DNA from: Cerasicoccus maritimus
GTDB lineage: Bacteria; Verrucomicrobiota; Verrucomicrobiia; Opitutales; Cerasicoccaceae
DNA length: 64,000 nucleotides
NCBI GenBank assembly: GCA_031296935.1
Contig: JAVDPD010000008.1
Coordinates: 106,216 to 170,215 of the forward strand
Direction of reading: 5' to 3'
The translations under genes and the position numbers were made by a program. The first letter of the stretch is position 1. Every line of letters begins with the position of its first letter. Below the pieces are notes generated by a model. That model was not told where the DNA came from, made no database searches, and was given only the letters and a program-made list of their open reading frames with translations. Of the stretch, positions 62,445 to 64,000 are shown piece after piece.

Positions 62445-63428
62445 ATGCTCCACAAAAGTAGTAGCATCGATCTGAAGCGAGGCGTAATCACTCTGGCTTT
62501 TGGCAAAGAAGAATATATCCGTATGGGCGTGGCACTCGGTTCTGGACTGCAAAAGTTCTGTCCAGAGTTGCCGCGTGCGGTGGTTACTGATCAGCCAAAC
62601 GGTCCTCTAGCAGAGTTGTTTGATATCGTGATTCCGCTCAATCCCGAGTATGGGAAAGATGTCATTCAAAAACTATATCTGGACCAGTATACTCCATTCG
62701 AATCGACGCTGTTCATCGATTGCGACTGCTTAATTTTTGGCAATTTGGATTATGTTTTCGAAGGAATGGCTGGAGGTGAAAACATCATACCAGATGAACT
62801 TTATTTCCATAACTTAGAGAATCCGAAAAAAGGAATCGATTTCGCCTTACTTGAAGAAAAAACAGGCCTGAAAGAACTACCTGGTTTTAACGGTGGAGTA
62901 TACTACATTGAGAAGGATACTCTTAGCGAGCGAACATTCATCTGTGCCCGGGACATCCTCCAGATTTACCCAGAATACGGAATTGGCAAATTTCGAAGCG
63001 GCCCAAATGACGAGATTGTTCTATCGATTGCGATGACATTGGTCGGCTACACACAGCGAAAATTGCCCAAGCAAGTCATGAGGGAAACCTTCGGACTTGA
63101 TGGCAAAATGCAGTTGGATTCGATCACAGGCAACGCTCGGTTAACGTGCTACGGCATAACCTATACTCCGTCTATTGTCCATTTTTGTTCCGGCTGGCGT
63201 GACCAAAAAGCATATGAGCATGAGATGGGCAAGCTCGCTATTCTCCGCTCTACAGCACCCGGGGCGTTAGCGCGTGCTCATTTGTACGAATACACACTGC
63301 CTCCGCTGCGAGCATTCCTTAGAAAACTAAATCAGATCGGGAAATCAATGTGGAGCTTGGTGCCTAGGCCAGTACGTTTGTCATACTATGCTATCACGGC
63401 GCGTTTACGGAGAGTTATCCACTCATAG
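62445..63428 (+). CDS. GT-A fold glycosyltransferase (nucleotide-sugar transferase)
   Basis: The 327-residue protein has the GT-A pattern: VITLAFGKEEYIRMGVALG, KLYLDQYTPFESTLFIDCDCLIFGNLDYVFEGM (DxD metal site in FIDCDCL) and FNGGVYYIEKDTL, ending in a basic tail that may be a membrane anchor. This resembles GT8-like sugar transferases but no acceptor is implied. Its base composition looks more AT-rich than its neighbours and it is the last complete gene before mobile-element sequence, so it may belong to a variable surface-polysaccharide region. It follows shc by 77 bases but the link may be accidental. Confidence 0.75.
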   Translation: MLHKSSSIDLKRGVITLAFGKEEYIRMGVALGSGLQKFCPELPRAVVTDQPNGPLAELFDIVIPLNPEYGKDVIQKLYLDQYTPFESTLFIDCDCLIFGNLDYVFEGMAGGENIIPDELYFHNLENPKKGIDFALLEEKTGLKELPGFNGGVYYIEKDTLSERTFICARDILQIYPEYGIGKFRSGPNDEIVLSIAMTLVGYTQRKLPKQVMRETFGLDGKMQLDSITGNARLTCYGITYTPSIVHFCSGWRDQKAYEHEMGKLAILRSTAPGALARAHLYEYTLPPLRAFLRKLNQIGKSMWSLVPRPVRLSYYAITARLRRVIHS

Positions 63429-63891
63429 AAAAACTATAGACTTAACCCCAAATTGCCAGGTATAATTTAAAATTGCCATTTTCTAGAATCTTTCATGGTT
63501 TATTATGGTGCTTGGCCACTCCCTCCCCAGCCGACAATTTCGCAAAGTCAGCGCTTCTCTGACCGCCGCGCAGCTAATCGCTCCTCATTTGGTCCGCGCT
63601 CAACCTGAAACCTACCCGATCGCTCCCCCCTTAACAGCCTGTCTGATTTGATCGCTCGCGTTGGTGCCTTTGAGAAAGCCAAAATCGAGACCACAGAACC
63701 AGAATCTGAAGAGGTACCCTTCTAGCCCGGATATTGCATGAGAGCGATTGATCGGTCAGGATTTATTCGGATTTAATATTACGATTAGTTTCCGGGGGCT
63801 GTTTTGAGCAAAATCGGTCTTTTTTGATGAATGGGAACACAGTTTCCCTCACCCCCATCGTTTCGTCGAGCCGGGGCAGCTCCGTTTTGAT
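63429..63891. other. 463-base region before the IS transposase end
   Basis: No convincing gene. A short + strand frame near 63630-63725 reads NLPDRSPLNSLSDLIARVGA and ends EESEEVPF-like (SEEVPF), resembling the tail of a larger protein but with no start or domain; it may be a remnant. The sequence AGCCCGGATATTGCATGAG at 63724-63742 could be the outer end of the IS element whose transposase runs in from the right, but its partner lies outside the window. Confidence 0.4.
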
Positions 63892-64000
63892 TTAGGTTGG
63901 CACGAGCCTGTTGACTGCTTGGCCAAAGAGCTCTTTGAGTGGATGGGCCTCGCTGAGGTGGATTCGGATTCGTCGCGTGTTGCGGGTGATGACTGCTCCG
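63892..64000 (-). CDS. C-terminal end of an IS transposase (IS1380/IS4-like), cut by the window edge
   Basis: Thirty-five residues of a minus-strand frame, entering from beyond 64000, end at the TAA at 63892-63894: GAVITRNTRRIRIHLSEAHP, then LKELFGQAVNRLVPT. This is the look of the last helix of DDE transposases in the IS1380/IS4 group (ARRIRLHLxxAYPxxxLF pattern). The rest lies outside the window. It shows that the right end of the window borders a mobile element. Confidence 0.5.
   Translation of the reverse strand, partial: GAVITRNTRRIRIHLSEAHPLKELFGQAVNRLVPT

Overview
The window reads as chromosomal DNA of a Gram-negative, probably marine Verrucomicrobium of the Opitutae/Puniceicoccales type. 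This is an inference from the combination of an exosortase with a PEP-CTERM protein, several sulfatases, a heparinase-like lyase, squalene-hopene cyclase, prepilin-like proteins and many short palindromic intergenic repeats. No rRNA, tRNA or CRISPR was seen.

Layout. 1-2 kb: the visible part of a UbiB/AarF kinase gene running off the left edge, with a TetR-like regulator upstream. 2.2-7.8 kb: a nitrogen-oxide/redox island on the + strand with an NsrR-like Rrf2 regulator, a heme lipoprotein (Tll0287-like), a mono-heme cytochrome c, a truncated hemoglobin, a NirB-like NAD(P)H/FAD/[2Fe-2S] protein fused to a bis-heme b membrane domain, and an overlapping eleven-heme cytochrome c. 7.8-10.1 kb: a small acyl carrier protein/dehydratase/ketosynthase cluster, divergent from an exosortase and glycogen synthase (10.1-12.8 kb). 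12.8-17.1 kb: ruvA, small membrane genes, dapB and dapA, set among palindromic repeats and a possible MITE. 17.2-22.6 kb: pilT-like ATPase, fabD, lepA and lepB. 22.6-27.1 kb: a hypothetical exported protein, a HAD phosphatase, hemN and xylA. 27.2-40.6 kb: a PAS-AraC regulator, an IclR remnant, a five-gene polysaccharide operon (sulfatase, heparinase-like lyase, prepilin-like protein, Na+/solute symporter, acetyl esterase), a LacI regulator, a PEP-CTERM protein and two overlapping sulfatases. 40.7-45 kb: nrdDG, an EamA transporter and a truncated FAD dehydrogenase beside a transposase remnant. 45.2-50.1 kb: an NSS transporter with its tiny MetS-like subunit, a lipoprotein, a LysR regulator and an MFS transporter. 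50.2-56.3 kb: a GH2 beta-galactosidase and three unknown genes, one with an internal triple repeat. 56.3-63.4 kb: CrtI-like desaturase, methyltransferase, HpnG-like nucleosidase, a GYF_2 membrane protein, squalene-hopene cyclase and a glycosyltransferase. The right edge holds the C-terminal end of an IS transposase.

How the genes work together. The cell appears to be a facultative anaerobe (hemN, nrdDG, NO/nitrite module) that degrades sulfated and acetylated plant or algal polysaccharides (sulfatases, lyase, esterase, xylA, beta-galactosidase) and makes hopanoids and possibly carotenoids. The most unusual unit is the fused flavin-iron-sulfur-cytochrome b protein with its eleven-heme partner. 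It looks like a complete path for moving electrons from cytosolic NAD(P)H across the membrane into a periplasmic multiheme cytochrome, or the reverse, next to an NO-type regulator and NO-type heme proteins.
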